Virus record (IMG/VR): IMGVR_UViG_3300034280_000202
Coordinates: 1-26,044 of that record
Direction: 5' to 3' (one strand)
Source: a virus
Length of the DNA stretch: 26,044 bases
Shown here: positions 1 through 8,661 of the stretch, piece by piece
Layout: the number at the start of each line of letters is the position of its first letter
How positions within the stretch are numbered: the stretch's first letter is position 1
Program-made: the position numbers and the translations under genes
The notes under the pieces: model-generated
Seen by the model: only the letters and a program-made list of their open reading frames with translations
Databases searched by the model: none
Told to the model about the DNA's origin: nothing

Positions 1-21
1 CCGCAAAAACGCGGGGTTTTT
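1..21. terminator. Intrinsic terminator at window edge (partial)
   Basis: CCGC (1-4) pairs with GCGG (11-14) around an AAAAAC loop, followed by GG and five T on the plus strand (17-21). Read on the minus strand, the same hairpin is preceded by five A and is cut by the window edge, so a T-run beyond position 1 would make it bidirectional. It lies about 190 bases after the last gene of the late operon and is a plausible end for that transcript. Confidence 0.5.
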
Positions 22-213
22 ATTCGGCTCGACCAAATATTACTCGCAGAGTCAGGTACATGATAACGACGTGCGCGTAATACGGGCGGAATATCACTCG
101 CGCAGGTTAAACACAGCGAGCCGCTGCGATTGCTCGTAACGGCTCTCCCGGTGCTGTGGTTGTGGCCTGCATGATGCCAATGCCGTAGGCTATGACGGTC
201 CGGTGCTTTCGTT
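22..213. other. Non-coding tail of the late operon
   Basis: No convincing gene is seen between the adhesin stop codon and the edge hairpin. The only minus-strand ATG reading frame starts near 172 and encodes about 21 residues without a clear ribosome-binding site. An imperfect hairpin could form from GAGCCG (118-123) and CGGCTC (140-145), but its loop is long and it has no T-run. Confidence 0.4.
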
Positions 214-3200
214 TTATATAACTTGCGTGATTCGTATTTTTCCTCTGCCACCAGCTCCTCCGGGCCGAATCGGTGTATCGGCTGACGCTGTTCCTACAGC
301 ACCACCACCGCCACCGCCTGGAACTCCTCCATCGTCCGCCGTTGTGCCATTTCCGCCGCCGCCGCCCAGAATTGACGCTAGAGCACCTGTGCCGTTTGTC
401 GCGTCGTCACCGTCCTCCTCAGGGCCAGCGGATGACCCGCCGCCTCCTCCATAACTGGTTGACAAGCCTGCCGCACCATCACCGCCACTGTATTTGGTCG
501 TGCCGATGCCTGAGGCAGCAGATCCACCAGCCCCTCCGGCCTCGTCGTCGTCCAGTGTTGCACCGGTCCCACGTAAACCACCTTTTGCTAATATGGTCGA
601 TGATGTCGAAAACCATGAATCTTCGCCATCTTGCCCGTTTAAGTTTCCGTCGACGCCACCGTCACCGCCTCTTCCGACTGTGACCGTGTAGATCGTATCC
701 GGCACGACCGTGATCGTTTTTTTAGAATATGCGCCGCCGCCACCACCGCCCGCCGCAGAGCCTGAATAATCATCTGTTGCACCGCCACCACCTCCACCGG
801 CCCAACATTCCACCTCGACTTCTGTAATTCCTGTCGGGCATTGCCATGTCGTCGTTTGAGTGTAAGTCCAGACTGATGGTGGTGTGATCGGCAACGTGTA
901 ATGAATCATGATTCCGCCAAATTGAGCGTTGTACCCACTAAATGCACCGGCACCGAAAATGTCTACTTTTTTCCCGAGAGACGGAATTCCAGTAAACGGG
1001 TTTCGATTGACGCCATGAGTATCGTAACCACCGGATGAAGCGTATACCCCTGCTGCTGAATTTCTGCCTGAGTACTTAACGTCCCCGTAACTGCTTGAGG
1101 CTTGTCCTCCGGTTCCGTAGGATGTTGTGGCGTTATTGCCAGCTTTGCCACCGTCGGCGAAGCAATCAGTGGTGCTCATAAACCATGTCGCACCGCCGTC
1201 TGTTTGAGCATCAAACGGGGCCGTTGCGTCAGACAATCCCGCACCACCGACCTCAAAAGCAATTGATTGTCCTTGCGTGACTGTGAACGTTTTTCTGGCA
1301 TACGCACCTCCACCACCGGTGTATATGTTTGATGACCCACCACCTGCCCCCCAACACTCGACAATGAGTTCTGAAACACCTACAGGCACAATCCATGCAC
1401 TCGTCCACGGCAGATATGGATTGTTGTTGGTGGTTGCACGTATCCCGTGCCATACACGTTTCGCGACCGCCTGTATGCGTTCTACGGTAATGCTGGTCGG
1501 GTACAAGCTGTCCGACTGATCGGTGAATGTACCAGTCGTGTTGACGACTGGCGTGTAACATCGCACAAACGTTGATGTCGTGGGGGCTTCCCAATTGCCC
1601 AATCCGTTCTGTTGATAGCCAAAGTCGAACGGTGCTCCAGAACTGCGAGACCTTTTTAAGTATTCAATTTCGCTGGTCGTGTTTTCTGGAACGTAGGTGA
1701 TAATTTCTCTTGTAGTGCTGTTGTCGTAGGGTTCTGTGTGCAATTCAATGACAGGTATTTCACAAGCCCACACAAACACGACACGGCAAAACCGCACATA
1801 ATAGTGCCACGTTCCTGTCGCGTGTGTTGACAAAACGGAGCTGAGTGCGTTTTCGCCATTTGTTACGGATGTTGCTGGTTTTTGATCGGATGCAAAAATG
1901 TACTCATCACCAAGGGCTTCATCCGGTCGCAAATATCCGCCATTAAATGTCAGTTTGTAGGTGTGTTTAGTAGGGTCAAATCCGCTGTTAAAATACGCAC
2001 CAACACCAAATGCACCGTCGGAGTATCCTTCAGTAGGCGCTGTTGTGCTTACCGAACCAGAACCGGTTCCTAGCTTAACTGTATTGACGCTGCTCAGTTT
2101 ATAAATTTCATACCAAACATCGATGCCGAAAAGTATATTGCGTTTGAAAATCCACTTGTCAGCGGACGGTGGAAGTTTCCACGTGCTTACAATGCTGTTG
2201 GGAATATATCCAGTGCTTGTTCCCGCACTAGCGACTTGCGTATTGCTGGTGATATTGTAAGACCAGTTGCTAGGCGTCCAACTGTCGGAAAATGTCAACT
2301 TCGCAAACGCTAAAGCGCAGCCTCTTTGCGACCCACCAGAACCACCGGAAGCAGTGGTCACGATTTCAACGATCAATTGACTGTATGCAGAAGCCGCTAA
2401 ACCGGACAATGCAGATAACGGAACCGCCAACGTATACGTCGTCCAGTCTGCTGGGACGGTACGTGTTTCCTGAACAAGTACGGTTGTGCTACGTTTCAAT
2501 GCTACAGTAACACTCACCGCATTGCCTGTATCTCCGATTCCAACAACAACTCCGTTTTTGCTGGCACCGATTCTATAATGCAAAACGTGATCGCCTCGAT
2601 ATCCCGGAGCTGTCACCGTCGCCAAACGTGTTCTGTAGGTTCCTACTGTATTGTCCGTTGTGTATACGAATGATGCGTCATTTGTGTCAGACGTGAGATT
2701 CGCATATTTGGTTGTGTTGTCTGGGGTGCCCGTTGCATTAGTAGCCAACACATCTGCAGATGGTCGAACGCTGAATGAATTTTCTTCTATGGCTGATAAG
2801 ATGCCAGTAATTGGAATGCCATTGTTTAAAATTCGATAGTATCGAGGTCGAATTCTAGCCGCGAGATTACTCGAATTGAAAAGCCCGATTTCGGAAAACG
2901 GCAGTACCAAATGAGTGATCGGCTGGTTCGATACATGGTTGTCTGGATGACATGTTTCCCGCAACGCCGACCTAGTGAACGTACTCGGAGGCGTGTTGTA
3001 TATTGATCCTGCATTCGCTGGCACGCCGCCTACTGTTCTCCATCCGAGACGCGGCTGAGTGACCGGAAAATATTGTATTTGTGCTCCAGATGACTCAAAC
3101 ATCGGCCACAGGTCATTATCCGCAGACGGCATGAACGTTTCATACCGCACGCCGTAACACAGTTTTATTGAGCCAGCAGCCCACGGAGAACCGCTATCAG

Positions 3201-3348
3201 TGACGCGATAATGTACGTCATTTATCGCCGTCCACGCTGCTTCTTCATCGCCAATATCGTTTAGTGTTGTTGACGTGATGCGAGAATGACGCAGCCAATA
3301 ACCGTTGGCGACCGCGTTACTACAACTACAGCAAACCCGAAACGCCAT
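214..3348 (-). CDS. Large tail adhesin with two C-terminal glycine-rich domains
   Basis: The protein has about 1044 residues. I chose the ATG at 3348 because GAGGT sits 7 bases upstream and the previous gene stops just before it; an in-frame ATG at 3411 would overlap that gene by 58 bases. The N-terminal two thirds is beta-rich and Ser/Thr/Asn-rich with no motif I can name. About residues 651-819 and 829-1044 form two related glycine-rich modules. Each starts with a strand ending in ECWGAGGG or ECWAGGGG and is followed by many GGGG loops and KKT/RKT strands. Such polyglycine-loop folds occur in phage tail adhesins, where the loops contact the host receptor. As the last gene of the tail block it is the best candidate for the receptor-binding protein. 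That role is inferred from composition and position. Confidence 0.7.
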   Translation of the reverse strand: MAFRVCCSCSNAVANGYWLRHSRITSTTLNDIGDEEAAWTAINDVHYRVTDSGSPWAAGSIKLCYGVRYETFMPSADNDLWPMFESSGAQIQYFPVTQPRLGWRTVGGVPANAGSIYNTPPSTFTRSALRETCHPDNHVSNQPITHLVLPFSEIGLFNSSNLAARIRPRYYRILNNGIPITGILSAIEENSFSVRPSADVLATNATGTPDNTTKYANLTSDTNDASFVYTTDNTVGTYRTRLATVTAPGYRGDHVLHYRIGASKNGVVVGIGDTGNAVSVTVALKRSTTVLVQETRTVPADWTTYTLAVPLSALSGLAASAYSQLIVEIVTTASGGSGGSQRGCALAFAKLTFSDSWTPSNWSYNITSNTQVASAGTSTGYIPNSIVSTWKLPPSADKWIFKRNILFGIDVWYEIYKLSSVNTVKLGTGSGSVSTTAPTEGYSDGAFGVGAYFNSGFDPTKHTYKLTFNGGYLRPDEALGDEYIFASDQKPATSVTNGENALSSVLSTHATGTWHYYVRFCRVVFVWACEIPVIELHTEPYDNSTTREIITYVPENTTSEIEYLKRSRSSGAPFDFGYQQNGLGNWEAPTTSTFVRCYTPVVNTTGTFTDQSDSLYPTSITVERIQAVAKRVWHGIRATTNNNPYLPWTSAWIVPVGVSELIVECWGAGGGSSNIYTGGGGAYARKTFTVTQGQSIAFEVGGAGLSDATAPFDAQTDGGATWFMSTTDCFADGGKAGNNATTSYGTGGQASSSYGDVKYSGRNSAAGVYASSGGYDTHGVNRNPFTGIPSLGKKVDIFGAGAFSGYNAQFGGIMIHYTLPITPPSVWTYTQTTTWQCPTGITEVEVECWAGGGGGGATDDYSGSAAGGGGGGAYSKKTITVVPDTIYTVTVGRGGDGGVDGNLNGQDGEDSWFSTSSTILAKGGLRGTGATLDDDEAGGAGGSAASGIGTTKYSGGDGAAGLSTSYGGGGGSSAGPEEDGDDATNGTGALASILGGGGGNGTTADDGGVPGGGGGGAVGTASADTPIRPGGAGGRGKIRITQVI

Positions 3349-3353
3349 ATCGT

Positions 3354-3737
3354 TTACCTCGATGCCATCGGCCCGCAGTCGCCCATGAACCACCAGTGAC
3401 CGTCGATCCATTCGGCTTTACCGAACGTGTCCGCTTCGTAGGAATCGGATTCGCTGTGGTTCCAAACGGTGACCTGTTCCACGTCGCCCGATGCTTCCGT
3501 GTACTCTTGGTCCTCAACTGAATAATCACATCGAGTAGCGAGGCATGACGTCGCACCCGTCAACGCATGTGTAGCAACGTCGAGAGCCGCATCCAGTATC
3601 ACCGCAATCGGTGGCTGAGTCCCGGTCGGTCGTGGACCTTTGCCGCCTGTGGTCGGTCCCTGCTGCATGCGGCGCAAGTAATCTTGCCACAATGCTCGGG
3701 CCTGCTCGACTGTGAATACTGGTATTTCATCGGCCAA
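3354..3737 (-). CDS. Small distal tail-region protein, unknown function
   Basis: This 127-residue protein most likely starts at a TTG (3737), preceded by AAGGG about nine bases upstream; no in-frame ATG fits. It begins MADEIPVF and has an acidic, Trp-containing C-terminal half (VTVWNHSESDSYEADTFGKAEW). It starts five bases after the previous stop and ends five bases before the adhesin ATG, so it is part of the tail operon. I see no transmembrane segment or catalytic motif. It could be an adhesin chaperone or a small baseplate part, but nothing in the sequence decides this. Confidence 0.6.
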   Translation of the reverse strand: MADEIPVFTVEQARALWQDYLRRMQQGPTTGGKGPRPTGTQPPIAVILDAALDVATHALTGATSCLATRCDYSVEDQEYTEASGDVEQVTVWNHSESDSYEADTFGKAEWIDGHWWFMGDCGPMASR

Positions 3738-3742
3738 TGGTT

Positions 3743-4387
3743 TTAGCCCTTGATGTCGAGTGCGAAGTCAATGTTTCCGATCGTTGGCGTGACCGCAGTC
3801 GCGGTAGCTGCATCAGTGCAGGCGATCGCGATTCGGATATCCAGAACGTCACCCTTCACGAGTGTCGTCGGTGTGATCGTGAATGACTTATCCGCGAACG
3901 TCAGACTGTTGATTGACTGCGCCGCAGTCGCACACAAATCAGATCCCAGTGCTCCGGTCTTGTCGTGCTTGTAGCATTCAACGTCGACGGTGCACGATGT
4001 GTCGGCAATGGTCGTTTTCATGCCAGCGGACAGCACCAGAGAAACTGTTTCGCCGTCGTCGTAGCATTCTGGCATGACAAACGTAAACCGAGCGTAGCGT
4101 GTCGTGGCTCCTGCAGCCTTCAGGTCTCCGGCCTGCACCATCGGATGAGCAGTGCCAAACGTTCCGCCGATCAACGCAAGATCGTCAGTCGCTGCAGTGC
4201 CCGGAAGATTCGTGTGGAATGCGTCCCACACTCTTAAGCCGGTCAAGGCCACAGGACAACGCACCGCAGCGTCCTGGACAAGAATCGTGTCGCGTGTTTG
4301 GGCACTGATTGAGTCGCTGGCGACGGTAAGCGTGCCTCGCACTGATGCGTTACCGGAGACGGTCAGAATATCAGTCGACAATGGCAT
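3743..4387 (-). CDS. Beta-rich tail structural protein, unknown
   Basis: This 214-residue protein starts at an ATG preceded by GAGGGG about six bases upstream. It is rich in Ala, Thr, Val and Asp with alternating polar/hydrophobic strands (for example ARFTFVMPECYDDGETVSLVLSA, shortened here to its core), as expected for a jelly-roll or beta-sandwich virion protein. It lies between the post-tape-measure tail protein and the small protein leading to the adhesin, so a distal tail or appendage role is likely. No enzyme motif is visible. Confidence 0.55.
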   Translation of the reverse strand: MPLSTDILTVSGNASVRGTLTVASDSISAQTRDTILVQDAAVRCPVALTGLRVWDAFHTNLPGTAATDDLALIGGTFGTAHPMVQAGDLKAAGATTRYARFTFVMPECYDDGETVSLVLSAGMKTTIADTSCTVDVECYKHDKTGALGSDLCATAAQSINSLTFADKSFTITPTTLVKGDVLDIRIAIACTDAATATAVTPTIGNIDFALDIKG

Positions 4388-4397
4388 TGTGAGCCCC

Positions 4398-5252
4398 TCA
4401 GACTAAGCCTAAAGCAGAAAATGGAAGTGACCCGTATATCTGGGTGTATTTGAATAGTGCGTTGTCTGGATTGGTTTCTTTAGTGCCGTCTGCTTTTAGC
4501 AGCACTGGCTTCGCGGTGTCAGCTCCCTGATCATCGGTGGCACGGCGCACATCGGAACCTATTTTCACGTAGTATCCTTCATGAGTCCATCGCTTATACC
4601 ACGCTTGCGCGGCAGTGGCTCCGGCCAGTGGAGCCCGGAATTGGATGCGAGCTGTTACGTCCCACCCGCCCTGCGGTGCACCGTAGGAAAACTGACTCTT
4701 TGCAGAGAATCCGACAAGACGAGCCGTCCCAGCAGGCCATCCGAGAAACGTGTCCGAGTTCGTTGAATGCCTGTAAGCAGAGATCGCATAGGTGTTGATT
4801 GAGTTAAACCGTCGACGAATTACGCAGGTCTGATCCGCGATCTCCATCGTAAGGCCCTCAACCTTTTCGCCGTTGGCCGTCACGATAGCTCTGCCGTTAA
4901 AGTCGCGGTCGATTGGTTCGGTGGAAGTCGTATCAGAAAACTCCACGTCGATGATTTCTGCTTCGAAGTCCGGCGACGGTACGCCCTCATAAGTGACAGT
5001 CACAACATAGAAAGCAGGTCCAAGCGGCGACACATTGTACCCAGACACGAATGCGTAGATCCCGCTCGGGTGCTGTTCTCTAATCGATGGAATTCCGTCG
5101 GCCGTCAACGCCACGGTCAGATCGTCACCGACTTCGCACAGCACTTGATACGCTTCGGTAATCTGAAATTTCGCTGTTGCTGCGTTGAAGTTTTCCGTGG
5201 TGAAACTTCCGCCGGTCTTTGACCACATTTTTGTGACGTTGATTACGCTCAT
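4398..5252 (-). CDS. Tail protein downstream of tape measure (distal tail/baseplate candidate)
   Basis: This 284-residue protein has a start codon that overlaps the tape-measure stop in an ATGA arrangement (5249-5252), indicating translational coupling. It is a soluble mixed alpha/beta protein with no signal peptide. The gene directly after the tape measure in siphophages usually encodes the distal tail protein or a minor tail-tip protein, and I assign it on that position alone. It contains phrases such as AYRHSTNSDTFLGWPAG and AQAWYKRWTHEGYYVKIG, which I do not recognise as a named family. Confidence 0.55.
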   Translation of the reverse strand: MSVINVTKMWSKTGGSFTTENFNAATAKFQITEAYQVLCEVGDDLTVALTADGIPSIREQHPSGIYAFVSGYNVSPLGPAFYVVTVTYEGVPSPDFEAEIIDVEFSDTTSTEPIDRDFNGRAIVTANGEKVEGLTMEIADQTCVIRRRFNSINTYAISAYRHSTNSDTFLGWPAGTARLVGFSAKSQFSYGAPQGGWDVTARIQFRAPLAGATAAQAWYKRWTHEGYYVKIGSDVRRATDDQGADTAKPVLLKADGTKETNPDNALFKYTQIYGSLPFSALGLV

Positions 5253-7042
5253 GACACGGTCACCAGTTTGGAACCTTTGGCCGTGTTCTCAGCAATTTTT
5301 TGCTGCAGTTCCAAGTTTTTCGCATGCAGCTTCGCGATTTCTTGTGTGTGCTTCTGGGTTTGGTCAAGAATCTTGTTCGTCTTGTCCATCGGGTCCGAGC
5401 TGCGCCCACTAGTTAGCAGTCGTGATTCGCTGGCCATCAATGGCCCGGTTTCTTTTGGCTTCTCCATTGGGCCTTTGTCTTTTTCCAGTGCGGATTCTGC
5501 GGCAGCCAGTTTCTTCGCTGTGGCCTCGTCGACGCCCTGATTGATTAACGCCTGAGCCTTTGCTGCTTCCTTGCCCTGTTCAGCTTCCAGTTTTTTGAGT
5601 GCCAGTCGTTCCTGTTCCGCTTTCACTAGATCAGCGATACGCTGTTTTTCTTTGGCCGCCTCCTGTGCGTTTGTCTCTTCGGCTTTCGCTTTATCCTCTT
5701 TGGCCTGCAATGCCGATTCAGTGGCCGCCAGCTGTTTTGCCGCTGCTTCCTCAACGCCCTGTGCAATTAACGCCTGCACTTTTGCAGCCTCTTTGCCCTG
5801 CTCTAATTCCAGAGCACGCAACGCAAGCCGTTCATTTTCCGTGCGAACGATACCATCGATTCGATCGCGTTCCCGCTGCGCGTCCTGAATCGCTTTCTCT
5901 GCTGCTTTGGCTCGCTCCTCTTCAGCACGCTTCTGAGATTCTTCCAGCTCCTTCTGTGCTTCGGCTTTGGCAAGAATCGCGTCGCGTTCCTTCAGCAATC
6001 GCTCTGCTTCTCCGCGATCCTCGATGGTCGTGTTGCGAGCAGCATCCAGCAGCAACTGTTCTTCTTTAGTTGCTGCAAGGTATTCCACTTCCTGTTTCAG
6101 CTGGGCGATGTACGCCTCTGATTTGTCCTTCGCTTCGTTCGCTTTGGCGAGTTCTTCATTTTGCCGAGTACGCTCTGACGTGATCTTCTGCAGTTCGTCG
6201 CGTTCATCCCGCAGTGCCGCCAGTCTGGCTTTGTCGTTTTCCAGTTGTTCCTGAGCCTGTATCGCGTATTCTTTACGATTGCCGGTGATCTGCCAGGAAT
6301 CCGCCCAATCGTCAACCGCTTTTTGTGACACGGTCACGTTTTTACTGACTGCGTCGATGTCTTTGTTCAGCGTGTCCAGCAACGCTTTGTACTCGGCCCG
6401 TTTCTTGTCCGGATCGCGAATGAGTTCGATATCCTCTTTCGCGTTCTCCATCATTACAGAGCGAGTTTTTTGCAGCCGGTCTTCCAGTTCCTTGGATGCT
6501 TCTTTTGCTCGTTCCAGTTCGCGGGTGAATTTCTTTGTTTCAAAAATCACATCGCCGATCGCTTTACCGATAGCCGAACCGATAGTGGCGGCCAGTGCGA
6601 CCAGCCCGAGCTTAAAGGCGAGTGCTCCGGCTTTGCCGGCTTTCGACACCTCGCCGAAAGAACTGATCTTTTCCGTTGCTCCCGCCAGTTGGGAAGCGAA
6701 GTTGCCAAGTTCTGTGTTGCCGGTCAGCTGTGCCAGAGTTCCAACCAGCTCGGTCGTTTTCTTCGCGTTGCCGCCGACGTCCTTCATAGCTGCGCCGGTG
6801 TTATTCATCTTGCCGCTTATTTTGTCCTGAGCTGCGGCGAACTGTTCTGCTGACAACGCACCATCGCGGTGCAACTGGTTCAGTTCTTCCAGTTGTTTTG
6901 CGTACCTGTCGGCAGGTTCTTCGAGACCGGACAGGATTTGATTCACTCGCTTGAGTGACTTGTCCATGTTCTCCGCAGTCGTCGCGAACTTCTGCGACGC
7001 CTGGTCGTCAGCTTTGATAAGTATTTCGACTGCTTCGCTCAT
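5249..7042 (-). CDS. Tail tape measure protein
   Basis: This 597-residue protein sets tail length and is ejected with the DNA in siphophages. Residues 1-95 are helical. About 136-167 is a hydrophobic, Ala/Gly-rich stretch (LAFKLGLVALAATIGSAIG) typical of tape measures. About 170-470 is strongly charged heptad-like helix rich in Glu, Lys, Ala and Arg. Two related segments, residues 394-447 and 468-521, repeat with a 74-residue period. The gene follows the G/GT chaperone pair, overlapping it by 35 bases, and precedes the distal tail genes, which is the canonical place. It is short for the family. The general tape-measure rule of roughly 1.5 angstrom per residue would give a tail near 90 nm. Confidence 0.85.
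   Translation of the reverse strand: MSEAVEILIKADDQASQKFATTAENMDKSLKRVNQILSGLEEPADRYAKQLEELNQLHRDGALSAEQFAAAQDKISGKMNNTGAAMKDVGGNAKKTTELVGTLAQLTGNTELGNFASQLAGATEKISSFGEVSKAGKAGALAFKLGLVALAATIGSAIGKAIGDVIFETKKFTRELERAKEASKELEDRLQKTRSVMMENAKEDIELIRDPDKKRAEYKALLDTLNKDIDAVSKNVTVSQKAVDDWADSWQITGNRKEYAIQAQEQLENDKARLAALRDERDELQKITSERTRQNEELAKANEAKDKSEAYIAQLKQEVEYLAATKEEQLLLDAARNTTIEDRGEAERLLKERDAILAKAEAQKELEESQKRAEEERAKAAEKAIQDAQRERDRIDGIVRTENERLALRALELEQGKEAAKVQALIAQGVEEAAAKQLAATESALQAKEDKAKAEETNAQEAAKEKQRIADLVKAEQERLALKKLEAEQGKEAAKAQALINQGVDEATAKKLAAAESALEKDKGPMEKPKETGPLMASESRLLTSGRSSDPMDKTNKILDQTQKHTQEIAKLHAKNLELQQKIAENTAKGSKLVTVS
5480..5863 (-). repeat. Internal tandem duplication in tape measure gene
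   Basis: Codons 394-447 (5702-5863) and 468-521 (5480-5641) encode related segments 222 bases apart. Shared elements in both copies include ERLAL, EQGKEAAK, QALI, QGV and ESAL. The copies differ at many positions, so the duplication is old. Confidence 0.8.
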
Positions 7043-7367
7043 TCGCTACTTTTCTCTCTTCGCTTTCGAAGAACTGAACAGCGTCGATAAAACTTGCTGA
7101 CTGATCCAACACACCACCACCGATCGGCGGCATCCCTTTCCCGAACAGGTCTATCAGGTCAATTGACGTCACAATCGACCGACAGTAACCGTTCGGGCAT
7201 CCCTCAACAGTAAACACTCCGTCCTGACAGTCCTCACACCCGCCACCGTTGCATGACGGGCATTCGATTTCCAGCAGGTTCGGTTTCTCGCTGATGTCTC
7301 GACACTGGCCACGGGTGCAACTTCTACAGATCATTCCGCCCCGTATCAGCGCCGCTACTCTGTACTT
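7008..7367 (-). CDS. Tail assembly chaperone T extension, cysteine-rich, reached by -1 frameshift
   Basis: This frame lies -1 to the upstream G-type gene and stays open from the slippery A-run (7366-7374) to the stop at 7008. It also has an ATG at 7334, which would give 108 residues alone, but by analogy with lambda G-T it is expected mainly as the C-terminal part of a 235-residue GT fusion. In siphophages the T part recruits the tape measure and G binds tail tube subunits. Counting from Met 7334, cysteines lie at 3, 6, 11, 25, 28, 33, 36, 46 and 51, with CPSC, CEDC and Gly-rich spacers. This resembles a DnaJ-type zinc domain. The rest is acidic and ends just inside the tape measure gene. Confidence 0.75.
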   Translation of the reverse strand, partial: KYRVAALIRGGMICRSCTRGQCRDISEKPNLLEIECPSCNGGGCEDCQDGVFTVEGCPNGYCRSIVTSIDLIDLFGKGMPPIGGGVLDQSASFIDAVQFFESEERKVANERSSRNTYQS

Positions 7368-7714
7368 TTTTTTTCGTCCTGTGTGATGTGCTGGTTGTAC
7401 ATTGCCTTTCGAAGTACTTCCCGAGCCTCGCTATACGTCAACACGTCCCGCAATGCGTCCGGAGTGAACTCCATCCCGTTCATGTGCTTCCAACCGACAA
7501 CAACGGTGGACAACACTTTGCAGGTTTCGTCAAATAGATCGGCAATTGAAACGTCATCATCCTTTGTCCACAGTTCAAGAACCGTCCCGATAGATTGCTG
7601 GCCCCGCATGGACTGCGACCGCGCAAAGAACGTCGGCCTGCTGTCTGCTGGCTTGTTTTTGTCGGAGTCCAGTACGATTGGGTACTGCTGACCCGGTTCC
7701 AACGCGAGTGGCAT
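7355..7714 (-). CDS. Tail assembly chaperone, G-like
   Basis: This 119-residue soluble, mostly helical protein lies between the tail tube and tape measure genes, the fixed position of lambda gpG and its equivalents. The start ATG (7714) follows GAAAGAG closely, and the previous gene ends nine bases upstream. Its last codons run through nine A residues (GAA AAA AAA AGT) before the stop at 7355, which gives a canonical A AAA AAA slippery heptamer for producing the longer GT form. Identity rests on position, size and the frameshift signal rather than on a sequence motif. Confidence 0.8.
   Translation of the reverse strand: MPLALEPGQQYPIVLDSDKNKPADSRPTFFARSQSMRGQQSIGTVLELWTKDDDVSIADLFDETCKVLSTVVVGWKHMNGMEFTPDALRDVLTYSEAREVLRKAMYNQHITQDEKKSTE
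7367..7373 (-). promoter_or_regulatory. Programmed -1 frameshift slippery site (A AAA AAA)
   Basis: On the minus strand the G gene reads GAA AAA AAA AGT, so the zero-frame heptamer is A AAA AAA. Slipping back one base gives AAG TAC AGA GTA and continues without a stop through the ATG at 7334 to 7008. A -1 slip between the two tail chaperone genes is a conserved feature of siphophages. I did not find a definite downstream pseudoknot by eye. Confidence 0.8.
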
Positions 7715-7722
7715 AAACTCTT

Positions 7723-8649
7723 TCAGTCAAAAGCAATAGTAAGTTCTGTGTCTGCACTGCTGCCCTGTGTCGCCAACCATGTGAGGTTGTCAACCATCAT
7801 GTCAGAGCGATTGCCCTGCTGTTTGTTTTCAAGTTGGGCCTTCGGTGCTGCAATCGTGATTGAAGAACCAGAGGAACCGATCTGCATGGAAAACGCCTGA
7901 GCGGTCGGAGTTAACCAGAGAGAATCTCGGTCTTGCGTTGCCACAAGCACGGACTCTGGATCCGCTGTGATTATTGGTGCCCGGTTCGTGACCAGAGCCG
8001 ACACGTATCCAGAACGGTCAGTGGCGTTGACACATTCCCGCATGATCACGCTGTTGCCTGCGTCTACTTCGACGTTCGACGTGCAAAGTGCAACACTGTT
8101 CCACGTCAGAGCACCCGCTGCAAATCGCAGCGGGGAAACAGTCGGATAGGTCGGAGCAATGAGGGCTGTGTCTGTTTCGTTGCTGGAGTACTTGCCCGTG
8201 AAGGTAAACTCAATGTAAGCAACCTTGCCAGTCGGGCAAACGATTTTCCACGTGCCCATTGCACCGGACAACAGCGTGCGTTTTCCGTCTTTGTAATGAC
8301 CGATCGTCAACGTTTTAACGTTGCTGCCTGGTCCTTCGGACTTCGGAGAAAACGTTCCGGCGGCATCCACCCATCCACATGCAGGTAGCAGTACACTGGC
8401 CCAACTTGGGATGTCTGTGCCGTTGTACGTAAGATCATGAATGATGGTGCATGAGCCTGTCATGCCTTCGGCAATGCTGGTCAGGTAGTTAAACCCGCCC
8501 TGACCTTCACGCCGAGTAAATGCGACGTTGGGCTGAATCATGAAGTCGCGAGCGTTGTAAACGCCTTCAGCACCGGTCAATGATTCGGCTGTTCCAATCG
8601 TCGTTTCCGTCTTTGCAGCGAATACCGCGCGACGTCTGAGCAATGGCAT
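7723..8649 (-). CDS. Major tail tube protein
   Basis: This 308-residue beta-rich protein starts at an ATG preceded by AAGGG nine bases upstream. It opens with MPLLRRRAVFAAKTETTIGTAESLTGAEG, cut here to the recognisable AAKTETTIGTAE. Starts of the form 'K.E.t.GT' are common in phage tail tube subunits. The middle carries a KVAYIEFTFTGKY strand pair of the tube-fold type. It comes after the Z-like minor tail gene and before the G/GT chaperones, matching lambda gpV. Hundreds of copies would stack as rings to form the tail tube. Confidence 0.75.
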   Translation of the reverse strand: MPLLRRRAVFAAKTETTIGTAESLTGAEGVYNARDFMIQPNVAFTRREGQGGFNYLTSIAEGMTGSCTIIHDLTYNGTDIPSWASVLLPACGWVDAAGTFSPKSEGPGSNVKTLTIGHYKDGKRTLLSGAMGTWKIVCPTGKVAYIEFTFTGKYSSNETDTALIAPTYPTVSPLRFAAGALTWNSVALCTSNVEVDAGNSVIMRECVNATDRSGYVSALVTNRAPIITADPESVLVATQDRDSLWLTPTAQAFSMQIGSSGSSITIAAPKAQLENKQQGNRSDMMVDNLTWLATQGSSADTELTIAFD

Positions 8650-8661
8650 GAGTTCTTTCCC

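Noticed and set aside
203-691. Plus-strand proline- and histidine-rich reading frames
   Set aside because: They are antisense to the glycine-rich end of the adhesin; Gly codon runs on one strand give Pro/Arg/His runs on the other. No ribosome-binding site or neighbour support.
6279-6830. Plus-strand frame of about 183 residues inside the tape measure gene
   Set aside because: Ser/Phe-rich composition is the usual mirror of Glu/Lys/Ala-rich coiled-coil coding sequence.
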